Shown: positions 9,078 through 17,733, counted from the first letter of the stretch. The stretch: DNA of 64,000 nucleotides from Cedecea lapagei (GCF_900635955.1 NZ_LR134201.1:4650001-4714000); one strand, 5' to 3'. Notes: generated by a model from the sequence alone, not told the origin. Translations and numbers: made by a program.

Positions 9078-10907
9078 ATGTGTGGAATTGTTGGCGCAGT
9101 AGCGCAACGTGATATCGCTGAAATCCTTCTTGAAGGACTACGTCGTCTGGAATACCGCGGCTATGACTCTGCGGGCCTGGCGGTCGTGGATGACAAAGGT
9201 CATATGACCCGTCTGCGTCGTCTGGGTAAAGTGCAGAAGCTGGCGGAAGCCGCCGCGGAAACCGCGCTGCATGGCGGAACCGGTATCGCACACACCCGTT
9301 GGGCAACCCACGGCGAACCTTCAGAAATTAATGCTCACCCACATGTATCAGACCATATTGTGGTGGTGCATAACGGGATTATCGAAAACCACGAGCCGCT
9401 GCGTGAAGCGCTGCAGTCGCGTGGCTACACGTTTGTCTCCCAGACGGATACCGAAGTTATTGCTCACCTGGTGCACTGGGAGCTTGAGCAAGGTGGCACG
9501 CTGCGTGAAGCGGTACTCCGTACTATTCCTCAGCTTCGCGGCGCTTACGGCACCGTGATTATGGATACCCGCAACCCTGATGTTCTGCTGGCTGCTCGTT
9601 CCGGTAGCCCGATGGTTATCGGCCTGGGTATGGGCGAAAACTTTATTGCCTCTGACCAGCTTGCACTTCTACCGGTGACCCGTCGCTTTATCTTCCTGGA
9701 AGAGGGCGATATTGCCGAAGTGACCCGCCGCGCGGTCACTATCTTTGATACCGAAGGCCAGCAGGTTGAGCGCCCGGACATCGAATCTAATCTGCAGTAT
9801 GACGCGGGCGACAAAGGTCTTTATCGCCACTATATGCAGAAAGAGATCTACGAACAGCCAAACGCTATCAAAAATACGCTTGCCGGGCGCATCAGCCATG
9901 GCGAAGTGGATCTGACGGAGCTGGGGCCAAAAGCCAATGAAATGCTCTCTCAGGTCGAGCATATTCAAATCGTAGCCTGCGGGACCTCCTATAACTCCGG
10001 TATGGTTTCTCGCTACTGGTTCGAAGCGCTGGCCGGCGTGCCTTGCGATGTCGAAATCGCCTCTGAATTCCGCTACCGCAAATCTGCGGTTCGTCGCAAC
10101 AGCCTGATGATCACCCTTTCCCAGTCTGGCGAAACGGCGGACACCCTGGCGGCCCTGCGCCTGTCTAAAGAGCTGGGTTATCTCGGCTCGCTGGCGATTT
10201 GTAACGTGGCAGGTTCCTCTCTGGTGCGTGAATCTGATCTGGCGCTGATGACCAATGCCGGAACGGAAATCGGCGTGGCTTCAACCAAAGCGTTCACCAC
10301 CCAGCTCACTGTTCTGCTGATGCTGGTGGCGAAGCTGAGCCGCCTGAAGGGCGCTGATGCCCAGATCGAGCACGATATCGTGCATGGCCTGCAGGCGCTG
10401 CCAAGCCGCATCGAGCAGATGCTGTCTCAGGACAAGCGCATCGAGCAACTGGCGGAAGATTTCTCCGACAAGCATCATGCGCTGTTCCTCGGCCGTGGCG
10501 ATCAATACCCGATCGCGATGGAAGGCGCGCTGAAGCTGAAAGAGATCTCCTACATTCACGCCGAAGCCTATGCTGCCGGTGAGCTGAAGCATGGCCCGCT
10601 GGCGCTGATCGACGCCGATATGCCGGTCATTGTGGTGGCACCGAACAACGAACTGTTGGAAAAACTGAAATCCAACATCGAGGAAGTTCGCGCCCGCGGC
10701 GGCCAGCTGTACGTTTTCGCCGACCGCGACGCCGGCTTTACCAGCAGCGACAACATGCACATCATCGAGATGCCGCATGTGGAAGAGGTGATTGCCCCAA
10801 TCTTCTACACCGTGCCGCTGCAGCTGCTCTCCTACCATGTGGCGCTGATCAAAGGCACCGATGTGGACCAGCCGCGTAACCTCGCGAAATCGGTCACAGT
10901 GGAATAA
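9078..10907 (+). CDS. glmS: Glutamine-fructose-6-phosphate aminotransferase GlmS
   Basis: GlmS (609 aa, as in E. coli) converts fructose-6-P and glutamine to glucosamine-6-P, the first step of amino-sugar synthesis. It begins MCGIVGAVAQRD, with Cys2 (the catalytic nucleophile once Met is removed) and the N-terminal amidotransferase domain to about 240. Two SIS sugar-isomerase domains follow (CGTSYNSGM near 300 and GRGDQYPIAMEGALKLKE near 475). It ends with the conserved DQPRNLAKSVTVE, the Tn7 target region. There is no obvious strong ribosome site, consistent with post-transcriptional control. Confidence 0.97.
   Translation: MCGIVGAVAQRDIAEILLEGLRRLEYRGYDSAGLAVVDDKGHMTRLRRLGKVQKLAEAAAETALHGGTGIAHTRWATHGEPSEINAHPHVSDHIVVVHNGIIENHEPLREALQSRGYTFVSQTDTEVIAHLVHWELEQGGTLREAVLRTIPQLRGAYGTVIMDTRNPDVLLAARSGSPMVIGLGMGENFIASDQLALLPVTRRFIFLEEGDIAEVTRRAVTIFDTEGQQVERPDIESNLQYDAGDKGLYRHYMQKEIYEQPNAIKNTLAGRISHGEVDLTELGPKANEMLSQVEHIQIVACGTSYNSGMVSRYWFEALAGVPCDVEIASEFRYRKSAVRRNSLMITLSQSGETADTLAALRLSKELGYLGSLAICNVAGSSLVRESDLALMTNAGTEIGVASTKAFTTQLTVLLMLVAKLSRLKGADAQIEHDIVHGLQALPSRIEQMLSQDKRIEQLAEDFSDKHHALFLGRGDQYPIAMEGALKLKEISYIHAEAYAAGELKHGPLALIDADMPVIVVAPNNELLEKLKSNIEEVRARGGQLYVFADRDAGFTSSDNMHIIEMPHVEEVIAPIFYTVPLQLLSYHVALIKGTDVDQPRNLAKSVTVE
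10872..10907 (+). other. attTn7 recognition region (unoccupied)
   Basis: The last 36 bases of glmS (CCGCGTAACCTCGCGAAATC onward) match the sequence recognised by the Tn7 protein TnsD in E. coli with a few synonymous changes. The expected insertion point, about 25 bases beyond the stop, falls in the terminator at 10914-10938. No Tn7 ends or tns genes are present. Confidence 0.7.
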
Positions 10908-10913
10908 TAGAAA

Positions 10914-10938
10914 AGCCCCTCGTTGAGGGGCTTTTTTT
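10914..10938. terminator. Bidirectional terminator between glmS and the coiled-coil gene
   Basis: AGCCCCTC-GTT-GAGGGGCT is followed by T7 on the plus strand and preceded by AAAA, so it can serve both glmS and the convergent gene at 10941-11324. Confidence 0.9.
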
Positions 10939-10940
10939 CG

Positions 10941-11324
10941 TTATTTGATTTTTTGACTCAGGTCGCTTACTTGCCGCGCAAGTTGTTCGTTATCCCGCTT
11001 CAGGTTGTCCATTTTTGACTGTTGCTCGTTGGCTTTTGATTCCATCTGGGACATTTTGTTTTTCATCTCATCCAGCTTGCGTTCCTGTTCATCCATTTTC
11101 CTGACGCTATCGTCGTAATTTGACTGTAGTTTTTCCAGGCGATTCTTCATCTCGATAAGCGTGTTTTCATTAATGGATGTTGGGACGAGGGTATTTGCCC
11201 CGGAAAAGGCGGCGAGCGTGGAGGTGAAAGAGTCAGTATTTATAGCCTCAACGGCATTAGCATGGACCGTAGAAGCTGTCATAAAGAGTGACATCGTACA
11301 TAATACAGACAGATAAGCTTTCAT
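10941..11324 (-). CDS. Exported coiled-coil protein of unknown function
   Basis: This 127-aa protein is not recognised. It begins with a clear Sec signal peptide (MKAYLSVLCTMSLFMTASTVHA, cleavage likely after HA at about residue 23). After a linker, residues about 54-127 are one continuous charged heptad-type coiled coil rich in K, E, Q, M and N. A periplasmic location is inferred; there is no lipobox or membrane anchor. The ribosome site AAGGAG is strong, so the gene looks real. It is divergent from pstS, and an AT-rich palindrome at 11358-11377 lies in its upstream region. It sits beside attTn7, a known hotspot for strain-specific genes, and its base composition is more AT-rich than its neighbours. 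Confidence 0.75.
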   Translation of the reverse strand: MKAYLSVLCTMSLFMTASTVHANAVEAINTDSFTSTLAAFSGANTLVPTSINENTLIEMKNRLEKLQSNYDDSVRKMDEQERKLDEMKNKMSQMESKANEQQSKMDNLKRDNEQLARQVSDLSQKIK

Positions 11325-11357
11325 TGTTCATCTCCTTTTTAAACAAACCTATTTTAA

Positions 11358-11377
11358 CTATGCTTTTAAAAACATAG
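11358..11377. promoter_or_regulatory. AT-rich palindrome upstream of the coiled-coil gene
   Basis: CTATGCTTTTAAAAACATAG is a 20-base inverted repeat with one mismatched pair, 34 bases upstream of the coiled-coil gene start and between it and the Pho boxes. It could be an operator; no known regulator consensus was recognised. Confidence 0.4.
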
Positions 11378-11407
11378 AGTTGTATTTTTTTTATGATTCG
11401 AAATTCA

Positions 11408-11458
11408 TTGTCATAAAAATGTCATAATTCGTACATTTAACTGTCACCAAACTGTCCT
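11408..11458 (+). promoter_or_regulatory. Two Pho boxes (PhoB sites) of the pst promoter
   Basis: TGTCA repeats in 11-base phase occur at 11409, 11420, 11442 and 11453 (TGTCC), with a weaker TACAT at 11431. TTGTCATAAAAATGTCAT and CTGTCACCAAACTGTCC fit the PhoB consensus. They lie 58-108 bases upstream of pstS, as in E. coli, where PhoB replaces a -35 element. Confidence 0.85.
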
Positions 11459-11515
11459 ATTTTCTACCCTGTATTTAATTAAACAATAATTTACGAACAT
11501 CTGGCAGGAGACATT

Positions 11516-12556
11516 ATGAACGTTATGCGTACCACTGTCGCAACTGTTGTCACCGCGACCTTATCTCTGAGCGCTTCTACTGCGTTTGCAGCTGCAAGCC
11601 TGACTGGCGCTGGTGCAACTTTCCCTGCGCCGGTGTATGCCAAGTGGGCAGATACCTACCAGAAAGAAACTGGTAACAAGGTGAACTACCAGGGTATCGG
11701 TTCCTCCGGCGGCGTGAAGCAAATCATTGCTAACACCGTTGACTTCGGCGCTTCTGATGCCCCTCTGGCGGATGACAAATTACAGCAAGAAGGCCTGTTC
11801 CAGTTCCCTACCGTTATCGGCGGCGTGGTGCTGGCGGTTAACCTGCCGGGCTTCAAGTCTGGCGAGCTGGTTCTGGACGGCAAAACCCTGGGCGACATCT
11901 ACCTGGGTACTATCAAAAAGTGGAACGACCCGGCGATTGCTAAGCTGAACCCTGGCCACAAACTGCCGGATCAGAACATCGCGGTTGTTCGTCGCGCTGA
12001 CGGCTCCGGTACTTCTTTCGTGTTCACCAGCTACCTGTCTAAAGTGAACGACGAGTGGAAATCCAAAATCGGTGCAGGCTCTACCGTTAACTGGCCAACC
12101 GGTCTGGGCGGTAAAGGCAACGACGGCATCGCGGCCTTCGTACAGCGTCTGCCTGGATCCATCGGCTACGTTGAATACGCTTACGCTAAGCAGAACAACC
12201 TGACTTACACCAAGCTGCTGTCCGCTGACGGTAAGCCAGTAAGCCCGACTGAAGCAAACTTTGCTAATGCGGCTAAAGGCGCTGACTGGAGCAAATCCTT
12301 CGCACAGGATCTGACTAACCAGAAAGGTGACGAAGCCTGGCCAATCACCTCCACCACCTTCATCCTGGTCCACAAAGAGCAGAAAAACCCTGAGCAGGGC
12401 GCAGAAGTGCTTAAGTTCTTTGACTGGGCATACAAATCTGGCGCGAAAGAAGCTAACGCCCTGGATTACGCAACGCTGCCGGCCTCTGTGGTTGAGCAAG
12501 TTCGCGCTGCATGGAAAACCAATGTAAAAGACAGCTCCGGTAAGGCGCTGTACTAA
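11516..12556 (+). CDS. pstS: Periplasmic phosphate-binding protein PstS
   Basis: PstS (346 aa) is the high-affinity phosphate receptor of the PstSCAB ABC importer. A signal peptide ends at about residue 25 (...STAFAA), as in E. coli. The mature protein starts with LTGAGATFPAPVYAKW and contains RRADGSGTSFVFTSYL, with the phosphate-binding loop residues. It is the first gene of the operon, under two Pho boxes, with the ribosome site CAGGAG. A hairpin follows before pstC, consistent with much higher pstS than pstCAB expression. Confidence 0.97.
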   Translation: MNVMRTTVATVVTATLSLSASTAFAAASLTGAGATFPAPVYAKWADTYQKETGNKVNYQGIGSSGGVKQIIANTVDFGASDAPLADDKLQQEGLFQFPTVIGGVVLAVNLPGFKSGELVLDGKTLGDIYLGTIKKWNDPAIAKLNPGHKLPDQNIAVVRRADGSGTSFVFTSYLSKVNDEWKSKIGAGSTVNWPTGLGGKGNDGIAAFVQRLPGSIGYVEYAYAKQNNLTYTKLLSADGKPVSPTEANFANAAKGADWSKSFAQDLTNQKGDEAWPITSTTFILVHKEQKNPEQGAEVLKFFDWAYKSGAKEANALDYATLPASVVEQVRAAWKTNVKDSSGKALY

Positions 12557-12566
12557 GTGCAAAAAT

Positions 12567-12592
12567 CCGGGGTAACAGGTATGTTACCCCGG
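12567..12592 (+). terminator. Hairpin between pstS and pstC (attenuator)
   Basis: CCGGGGTAAC-AGGTAT-GTTACCCCGG is a perfect 10-base stem followed by TTTATT. It probably terminates part of the transcripts or protects the pstS mRNA 3' end. Confidence 0.75.
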
Positions 12593-12620
12593 TTTATTCA
12601 GCAACCACGAAGAGTACGCT

Positions 12621-13583
12621 ATGGCTGTGACTAAGCCGACGTTTAAAGCCCCTGGCAAACAAGGCGATGTAATTTTCAGTGCGCTGGTAAGACTGGCTGC
12701 GCTGATTGTGCTATTTCTGCTGGGTGGGATTATCATCTCGCTGTTTATCTCCTCGCTGCCGAGCATTGAGAAGTTTGGCTTCTCCTTCCTCTGGTCCAAA
12801 GAGTGGGATGCCCCTAACGAAGTTTTCGGCGCGCTGGTGCCGATTTACGGAACCCTCGTCACCTCGTTTATCGCGCTGCTGATTGCGGTGCCGGTGAGCT
12901 TTGGTATTGCCCTGTTCCTGACAGAACTTGCGCCCGGCTGGCTGAAGCGCCCGCTGGGTATCGCCATTGAACTGCTGGCGGCCATTCCAAGTATCGTGTA
13001 CGGCATGTGGGGCCTGTTTATCTTTGCTCCCCTGTTCGCGACCTACTTCCAGGAGCCTGTAGGCAACGTGCTTTCCGCCGTGCCTATCGTTGGTGCCCTG
13101 TTCTCTGGCCCTGCGTTTGGTATCGGCATTCTTGCCGCCGGCGTGATCCTCGCGATTATGATCATCCCGTACATCGCTTCCGTGATGCGCGATGTTTTCG
13201 AGCAAACGCCGGTGATGATGAAAGAGTCGGCCTACGGTATCGGCTGCACCACCTGGGAAGTTATCTGGCGCATCGTTCTGCCGTTCACCAAAAACGGCGT
13301 GATCGGCGGCGTGATGCTCGGTCTGGGCCGCGCGCTGGGTGAAACCATGGCGGTAACCTTTATCATCGGTAACACCTACCAGCTCGACAGCGCCTCGCTG
13401 TATATGCCGGGCAACAGCATTACCTCTGCGCTGGCTAACGAATTCGCCGAAGCGGAATCTGGCCTGCATACCGCTGCGCTGATGGAGCTTGGCTTAATCC
13501 TGTTTGTGATTACCTTTATCGTACTGGCTATCTCTAAGTTCATGATTATGCGCCTGGCGAAAAACGAAGGGGCTCGCTCATGA
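12621..13583 (+). CDS. pstC: Phosphate ABC transporter permease PstC
   Basis: PstC (320 aa; 319 in E. coli) is one of the two inner-membrane permeases. Six membrane helices are visible, and the ABC permease EAA-type loop is seen around ESAYGIGCTTWEVIWRIVLP, which contacts PstB. It ends in an ATGA overlap with pstA, so translation of the two is coupled. Confidence 0.96.
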   Translation: MAVTKPTFKAPGKQGDVIFSALVRLAALIVLFLLGGIIISLFISSLPSIEKFGFSFLWSKEWDAPNEVFGALVPIYGTLVTSFIALLIAVPVSFGIALFLTELAPGWLKRPLGIAIELLAAIPSIVYGMWGLFIFAPLFATYFQEPVGNVLSAVPIVGALFSGPAFGIGILAAGVILAIMIIPYIASVMRDVFEQTPVMMKESAYGIGCTTWEVIWRIVLPFTKNGVIGGVMLGLGRALGETMAVTFIIGNTYQLDSASLYMPGNSITSALANEFAEAESGLHTAALMELGLILFVITFIVLAISKFMIMRLAKNEGARS

Positions 13584-14470
13584 CCACGATGGAAATGCAA
13601 AGCAGCGCCGCGCTGGCTGAGTCGCGCCGCAAAATGCAGGCTCGCCGCCGCATGAAAAACCGCATCGCCCTGACGCTCTCTATGGCGACGATGGCGTTCG
13701 GTCTGTTCTGGCTGGTGTGGATCCTGTTCTCCACGGTGACCCGCGGCATCGACGGCATGTCGCTGGCGCTGTTTACCGAAATGACGCCGCCGCCAAATAC
13801 CGCGGGCGGCGGTCTGGCGAACGCCCTGGCGGGCAGCGGCCTGCTGATCCTGTGGGCGACCGTTATCGGTACGCCGCTGGGCATCATGGCCGGGATTTAT
13901 CTGGCGGAGTATGGCCGTAAGTCTGCGCTGGCCGAGGTGATTCGTTTTATTAACGACATTCTTCTGTCCGCGCCGTCGATTGTGGTCGGCCTGTTTGTTT
14001 ACACCATCGTAGTGGCGAAAATGGAGCACTTCTCCGGCTGGGCGGGCGTGATTGCGCTGGCGCTGCTGCAGGTACCTATCGTCATTCGTACCACCGAAAA
14101 CATGCTGAAACTGGTGCCGGATAGTCTGCGCGAAGCGGCTTACGCGCTGGGAACACCAAAATGGAAGATGATCTCCGCGATTACGCTGAAAGCGTCCGTC
14201 TCCGGGATTATCACCGGCGTGCTGCTGGCAATTGCCCGTATCGCTGGCGAAACCGCACCGCTGCTCTTCACCTCCCTCTCCAACCAGTTCTGGAGCACGG
14301 ACATGATGCAGCCCATCGCCAACCTGCCGGTGACCATTTTCAAATTTGCTATGAGCCCGTTTGCCGAGTGGCAACAGCTGGCCTGGGCTGGGGTGCTGAT
14401 CATTACCCTCTGCGTACTGCTGCTGAACATTCTGGCGCGCGTGATTTTCTCGAAGAGTAAACACGGTTAA
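13580..14470 (+). CDS. pstA: Phosphate ABC transporter permease PstA
   Basis: PstA (296 aa, as in E. coli) is the second permease subunit. The N-terminus is basic and cytoplasmic (AESRRKMQARRRMKNR), followed by six membrane segments. The EAA loop is REAAYALGTPKWKMISAITL. The start overlaps the pstC stop by 4 bases. A GC-rich inverted repeat lies in the 47-base gap before pstB. Confidence 0.96.
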   Translation: MTTMEMQSSAALAESRRKMQARRRMKNRIALTLSMATMAFGLFWLVWILFSTVTRGIDGMSLALFTEMTPPPNTAGGGLANALAGSGLLILWATVIGTPLGIMAGIYLAEYGRKSALAEVIRFINDILLSAPSIVVGLFVYTIVVAKMEHFSGWAGVIALALLQVPIVIRTTENMLKLVPDSLREAAYALGTPKWKMISAITLKASVSGIITGVLLAIARIAGETAPLLFTSLSNQFWSTDMMQPIANLPVTIFKFAMSPFAEWQQLAWAGVLIITLCVLLLNILARVIFSKSKHG

Positions 14471-14517
14471 ATTTTACGGCGCGGCCCTCGCGGCGCCGGA
14501 CGGAGATTAAGAAACAG

Positions 14518-15291
14518 ATGAGTAAGGTTGATTTAGCCCCAGGCAAAATCCAGGTTCGTGACCTGAACTTCTACTACGGTAAGTTCCACGCCCTGAAAAA
14601 CATCAATCTGGATATCGCGAAGAACCAGGTTACCGCCTTCATTGGGCCGTCAGGCTGTGGTAAATCCACCCTGCTGCGTACCTTTAACAAAATGTACTCG
14701 CTCTACCCTGAGCAGCGTGCAGAAGGTGAAATCCTGCTGGATGGGGAAAATATCCTCACCCAGAGCCAGGATATCGCCCTGCTGCGCGCAAAGGTTGGTA
14801 TGGTCTTCCAGAAGCCGACGCCGTTCCCGATGTCCATCTATGACAACATCGCTTTTGGCGTGCGCCTGTTTGAGAAGCTGTCCCGCAGCGATATGGATGA
14901 GCGCGTGCAGTGGGCGTTGACGAAAGCTGCGCTGTGGAACGAAACTAAAGATAAACTGCACCAGAGCGGCTACAGCCTTTCTGGTGGTCAGCAGCAGCGT
15001 CTGTGCATCGCTCGTGGTATCGCGATTCGCCCTGAAGTTCTGCTGCTGGATGAGCCGTGCTCCGCGCTTGACCCGATTTCAACCGGGCGTATTGAAGAGC
15101 TGATCACCGAGCTCAAAGAAGACTATACCGTAGTGATCGTGACCCACAACATGCAGCAGGCGGCGCGTTGTTCTGACCACACGGCGTTTATGTACCTCGG
15201 CGAGCTGATCGAGTTCAGCGAAACCGACACGCTGTTTACTACGCCAGCGAAGAAACAAACCGAAGATTACATTACTGGCCGCTACGGTTGA
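14518..15291 (+). CDS. pstB: Phosphate ABC transporter ATPase PstB
   Basis: PstB (257 aa, as in E. coli) drives phosphate import. The sequence shows Walker A GPSGCGKST (about 43-51), Q-loop VFQKPTPFPMS, ABC signature SGGQQQR (about 159-165), Walker B VLLLDEPCSALD and switch histidine VIVTHNM. It is followed after 12 bases by phoU. Confidence 0.97.
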   Translation: MSKVDLAPGKIQVRDLNFYYGKFHALKNINLDIAKNQVTAFIGPSGCGKSTLLRTFNKMYSLYPEQRAEGEILLDGENILTQSQDIALLRAKVGMVFQKPTPFPMSIYDNIAFGVRLFEKLSRSDMDERVQWALTKAALWNETKDKLHQSGYSLSGGQQQRLCIARGIAIRPEVLLLDEPCSALDPISTGRIEELITELKEDYTVVIVTHNMQQAARCSDHTAFMYLGELIEFSETDTLFTTPAKKQTEDYITGRYG

Positions 15292-15303
15292 TTGGAGAGC
15301 GCG

Positions 15304-16029
15304 ATGGATAACCTCAACTTAAACAAACATATTTCCGGCCAGTTCAACGCCGAGCTGGAGTACATTCGTACTCAGGTGATGACGATGGGCGGGCTGGTGG
15401 AGCAGCAGCTCTCCGACGCGATCACCGCGATGCACAACCAGGATAGCGAGCTGGCGAAGCGCGTTATTGCCGGCGATCAGAAGGTCAACATGATGGAAGT
15501 GGCGATCGATGAAGCCTGCGTGCGCATCATCGCTAAACGCCAGCCCACCGCCAGCGACCTGCGTCTGGTGATGGCGATCATCAAAACCATCGCCGAGCTG
15601 GAACGTATTGGTGACGTAGCGGACAAAATCTGCCGCACCGCGCTGGAGAAATTCTCCCAGCAGCACCAGCCGCTGCTGGTCAGCCTGGAATCGCTGGGTC
15701 GCCACACCGTGCAGATGCTGCATGACGTGCTGGACGCCTTTGCGCGTATGGATCTGGATGAAGCAGTGCGTATCTACCGCGAAGATAAGAAAGTGGACCA
15801 GGAATATGAAGGCATCGTGCGCCAGCTGATGACCTACATGATGGAAGACTCCCGCACTATTCCAAGCGTGCTGACCGCGCTGTTCTGCGCCCGTTCCATC
15901 GAGCGCATCGGCGACCGCTGCCAGAACATCTGCGAATACATCTTCTACTTCGTGAAGGGGCAGGACTTCCGTCACGTGGGCGGCGATGAGCTGGACAAGC
16001 TGCTGGCGGGTAAAGATCCGAAAGAGTAA
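15304..16029 (+). CDS. phoU: Phosphate signalling regulator PhoU
   Basis: PhoU (241 aa, as in E. coli) links the Pst transporter to the sensor kinase PhoR and keeps the Pho regulon off when phosphate is plentiful. It is all-helical, with two repeated three-helix units, each carrying the metal-binding E/D-xxx-D type motif (TIAELERIGDVADKI near residue 100 and FCARSIERIGDRCQNI near 200). The start is ATG 15304 (MDNLNLNKH), 6 bases after GGAGAG; an upstream in-frame codon would overlap that site. Confidence 0.97.
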   Translation: MDNLNLNKHISGQFNAELEYIRTQVMTMGGLVEQQLSDAITAMHNQDSELAKRVIAGDQKVNMMEVAIDEACVRIIAKRQPTASDLRLVMAIIKTIAELERIGDVADKICRTALEKFSQQHQPLLVSLESLGRHTVQMLHDVLDAFARMDLDEAVRIYREDKKVDQEYEGIVRQLMTYMMEDSRTIPSVLTALFCARSIERIGDRCQNICEYIFYFVKGQDFRHVGGDELDKLLAGKDPKE

Positions 16030-16045
16030 GTGCTCTTCTTTTCTG

Positions 16046-16084
16046 TCACCCTCTCCCCTGTAGGGAGAGGGCCGGGGTGAGGGG
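16046..16084. repeat. REP-like palindromic repeat, copy 2 (phoU-yiiM)
   Basis: TCACCCTCTCCC-CTGTA-GGGAGAGGGCCGGGGTGA is a near-perfect inverted repeat between the convergent genes phoU and yiiM. Its right half is identical to copy 1 (GGAGAGGGCCGGGGTGAGGGG). It may act as a transcript end for phoU. Confidence 0.8.
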
Positions 16085-16087
16085 CCG

Positions 16088-16765
16088 CTACTTCCCGATC
16101 AAACGCCGCGAATTATCCTCGATCTTTCCTGAAATACGCCTTTTCTGCATCGTTCTGCTCCAGCTTACCGATAACCCTGCCGCCGACAGCAGCCGGTGAT
16201 ACTGCGAATCATCAAATGGCATATGCCAGGCGATGGCGATAGCCTCTGCCACCGTCACGTCGCTAATGCGCGATACCAGCTCAAGCGGCGCATCGGCGTA
16301 AACACTCCCCGCCAGAACCACGCGGTAAAGCCAGCCGCAGTGACCCGCTTCCTGCATCCGCGACGCCATATCCTCTACGCCAAAATGATAGTTAAGCTTA
16401 AAGCACGGCGAGCGAGGCTGGGTCACCTGAATCAGCGCCTCCCCCCAGCGGTAGATATCGCCCATATAGACGTTTTTTTCCGTCATCCCTTGTGTAGACA
16501 GGTTTTCGCCGAACGCTGGGGCATTAAACAGCTCCGCTTTATCCGGGAAGATTTGCGCCCAGTGCTGATAATGCTCGCGCGGATAGTGGCACAGCGCCCT
16601 GTCCGGCCCGCCGTGAACCACCTTCTCCGCCTGCTCATCTCCCTCAAGCCCGAGCTCGGTCAGGCGAAGCTCACCGTCCACCTGAATCTTGGCGATGGCG
16701 CTTGGCCTGCTCCCTTCGTAATCACGAATCTGACCAGCATAAACCTGAAGTGGATAGCGGTGCAT
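16088..16765 (-). CDS. yiiM: MOSC-domain protein YiiM
   Basis: YiiM (225 aa; 224 in E. coli) is a molybdenum-cofactor-dependent protein that reduces N-hydroxylated compounds such as 6-hydroxylaminopurine. The MOSC domain is seen, with LTELGLEGDEQAEKVVHGG near residue 35 and the cofactor-binding cysteine in QPRSPCFKLNYHF (about 120). The C-terminal helix (HRLLSAAGLSVSWSRTMQKR) is typical of the YiiM group. It lies next to sodA as in E. coli, but kdgT is absent between them. Confidence 0.93.
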   Translation of the reverse strand: MHRYPLQVYAGQIRDYEGSRPSAIAKIQVDGELRLTELGLEGDEQAEKVVHGGPDRALCHYPREHYQHWAQIFPDKAELFNAPAFGENLSTQGMTEKNVYMGDIYRWGEALIQVTQPRSPCFKLNYHFGVEDMASRMQEAGHCGWLYRVVLAGSVYADAPLELVSRISDVTVAEAIAIAWHMPFDDSQYHRLLSAAGLSVSWSRTMQKRRISGKIEDNSRRLIGK

Positions 16766-16791
16766 TAGCGACTCCCTGCGTTGCGGACATA

Positions 16792-16817
16792 AAAAAAGCG
16801 AGCCATCAGGCTCGCTT
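16792..16817 (-). terminator. sodA terminator
   Basis: Read on the minus strand, AGCGAGCC-TGAT-GGCTCGCT is followed by a T run. It lies 22 bases after the sodA stop. Confidence 0.88.
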
Positions 16818-16838
16818 CTCTACGGTCGTATTGCAACC

Positions 16839-17459
16839 TTATTTTTTAGCGGCGAAACGCGCTGCTGCTTCGTCCCAGTTAACCACGTTCCAGAACTCTT
16901 TAGCGTAGTCCGGGCGACGGTTCTGGAATTTCAGGTAATAAGCGTGTTCCCAAACGTCCAGGCCCACAATCGGGAAGCCGGAAGCGCCGGAGATAGCTTC
17001 ACCCATCAGCGGGCTATCCTGGTTTGCAGTAGAGACTACAGCCAGTTTGTCGCCTTTCAGTACCAGCCACGCCCAGCCGGAGCCGAAACGGGTAGCGGCA
17101 GCTTTTTCGAACTCAGCTTTGAACGCGTCAACGCTGCCGAAATCGCGCTCGATAGCGGCTTTCAGATCGCCTTTCAGCTCGGTACCTTTTTTCAGGCCTT
17201 TCCAGAAGAAGCTGTGGTTAGCGTGGCCGCCGGCGTTGTTACGCAGTACGGTTTTCTTATCAGCAGGCAGCTGATCCAGCTTGGCGATCAGCTCTTCAGC
17301 AGACAGGCTGGCAAACTCAGGCAGGGATTCCAGCGCGGCGTTCGCGTTGTTGACATAGGCCTGGTGATGTTTGCTGTGGTGGATTTCCATGGTTTCTTTG
17401 TCGAAATGCGGTTCCAGCGCGTCGTAAGCGTAAGGCAGGGATGGCAGTGTATAGCTCAT
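16839..17459 (-). CDS. sodA: Manganese superoxide dismutase SodA
   Basis: SodA (206 aa, as in E. coli) converts superoxide to O2 and H2O2 in the cytoplasm. Metal ligands are seen: His27 in ETMEIHHSKHH, the His in GGHANHSFFW (about 82), and the Asp and His in DVWEHAYYLKFQNRRPDY (about 168 and 172). Gln in ANQDSPLMGE is typical of Mn rather than Fe enzymes. The start is MSYTLPSLPYAYD at 17459; a longer frame beginning METMN is less likely because its first codons cover the ribosome site. Upstream are a Fur-like box and TATAAT. Confidence 0.97.
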   Translation of the reverse strand: MSYTLPSLPYAYDALEPHFDKETMEIHHSKHHQAYVNNANAALESLPEFASLSAEELIAKLDQLPADKKTVLRNNAGGHANHSFFWKGLKKGTELKGDLKAAIERDFGSVDAFKAEFEKAAATRFGSGWAWLVLKGDKLAVVSTANQDSPLMGEAISGASGFPIVGLDVWEHAYYLKFQNRRPDYAKEFWNVVNWDEAAARFAAKK

Positions 17460-17523
17460 ATTCATCGTCTCCATTAACGTAGAGCGGCTGTAATGCTGTT
17501 AACGCCGCGTAATCAGTCGGTTC

Positions 17524-17559
17524 ATTATAGTTAATTAAATGATATTGAAAATGTTTATC
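17524..17559 (-). promoter_or_regulatory. sodA promoter with Fur-like box
   Basis: On the minus strand the -10 TATAAT is at 17529-17524. The 19 bases at 17541-17559 (GATATTGAAAATGTTTATC on the plus strand) match the Fur consensus at about 15 positions and overlap the -35 region. The arrangement is like that upstream of E. coli sodA, which is repressed by Fur and ArcA and activated by SoxRS. Confidence 0.75.
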
Positions 17560-17701
17560 AATGCCGCACTTAGCTTATGGTTATAATTTTTCTTCATGAA
17601 ACCGGGGTTTACGGCTATAACGCAGCGGGTAAAAAGCTTTGTGCAGAGGGTAAACGAGGCGTGTTACCTGAGTATGACGGAGGAGGAAGTAGAGGTAAAT
17701 T

Positions 17702-17723
17702 GGCTCCGCCTATAGGCAGAGCC
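17702..17723 (-). terminator. cheV terminator
   Basis: On the minus strand, GGCTCTGCC-TATA-GGCGGAGCC (one G-U pair) is followed by AATTTACC. It is 11 bases after the cheV stop. The T-run is weak. Confidence 0.6.
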
Positions 17724-17733
17724 GGTGCATTTA

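Noticed and set aside
10908..10940. Tn7-like insertion after glmS
   Set aside because: Only the terminator is there; no transposon ends, no duplicated 5-base target and no tns genes.
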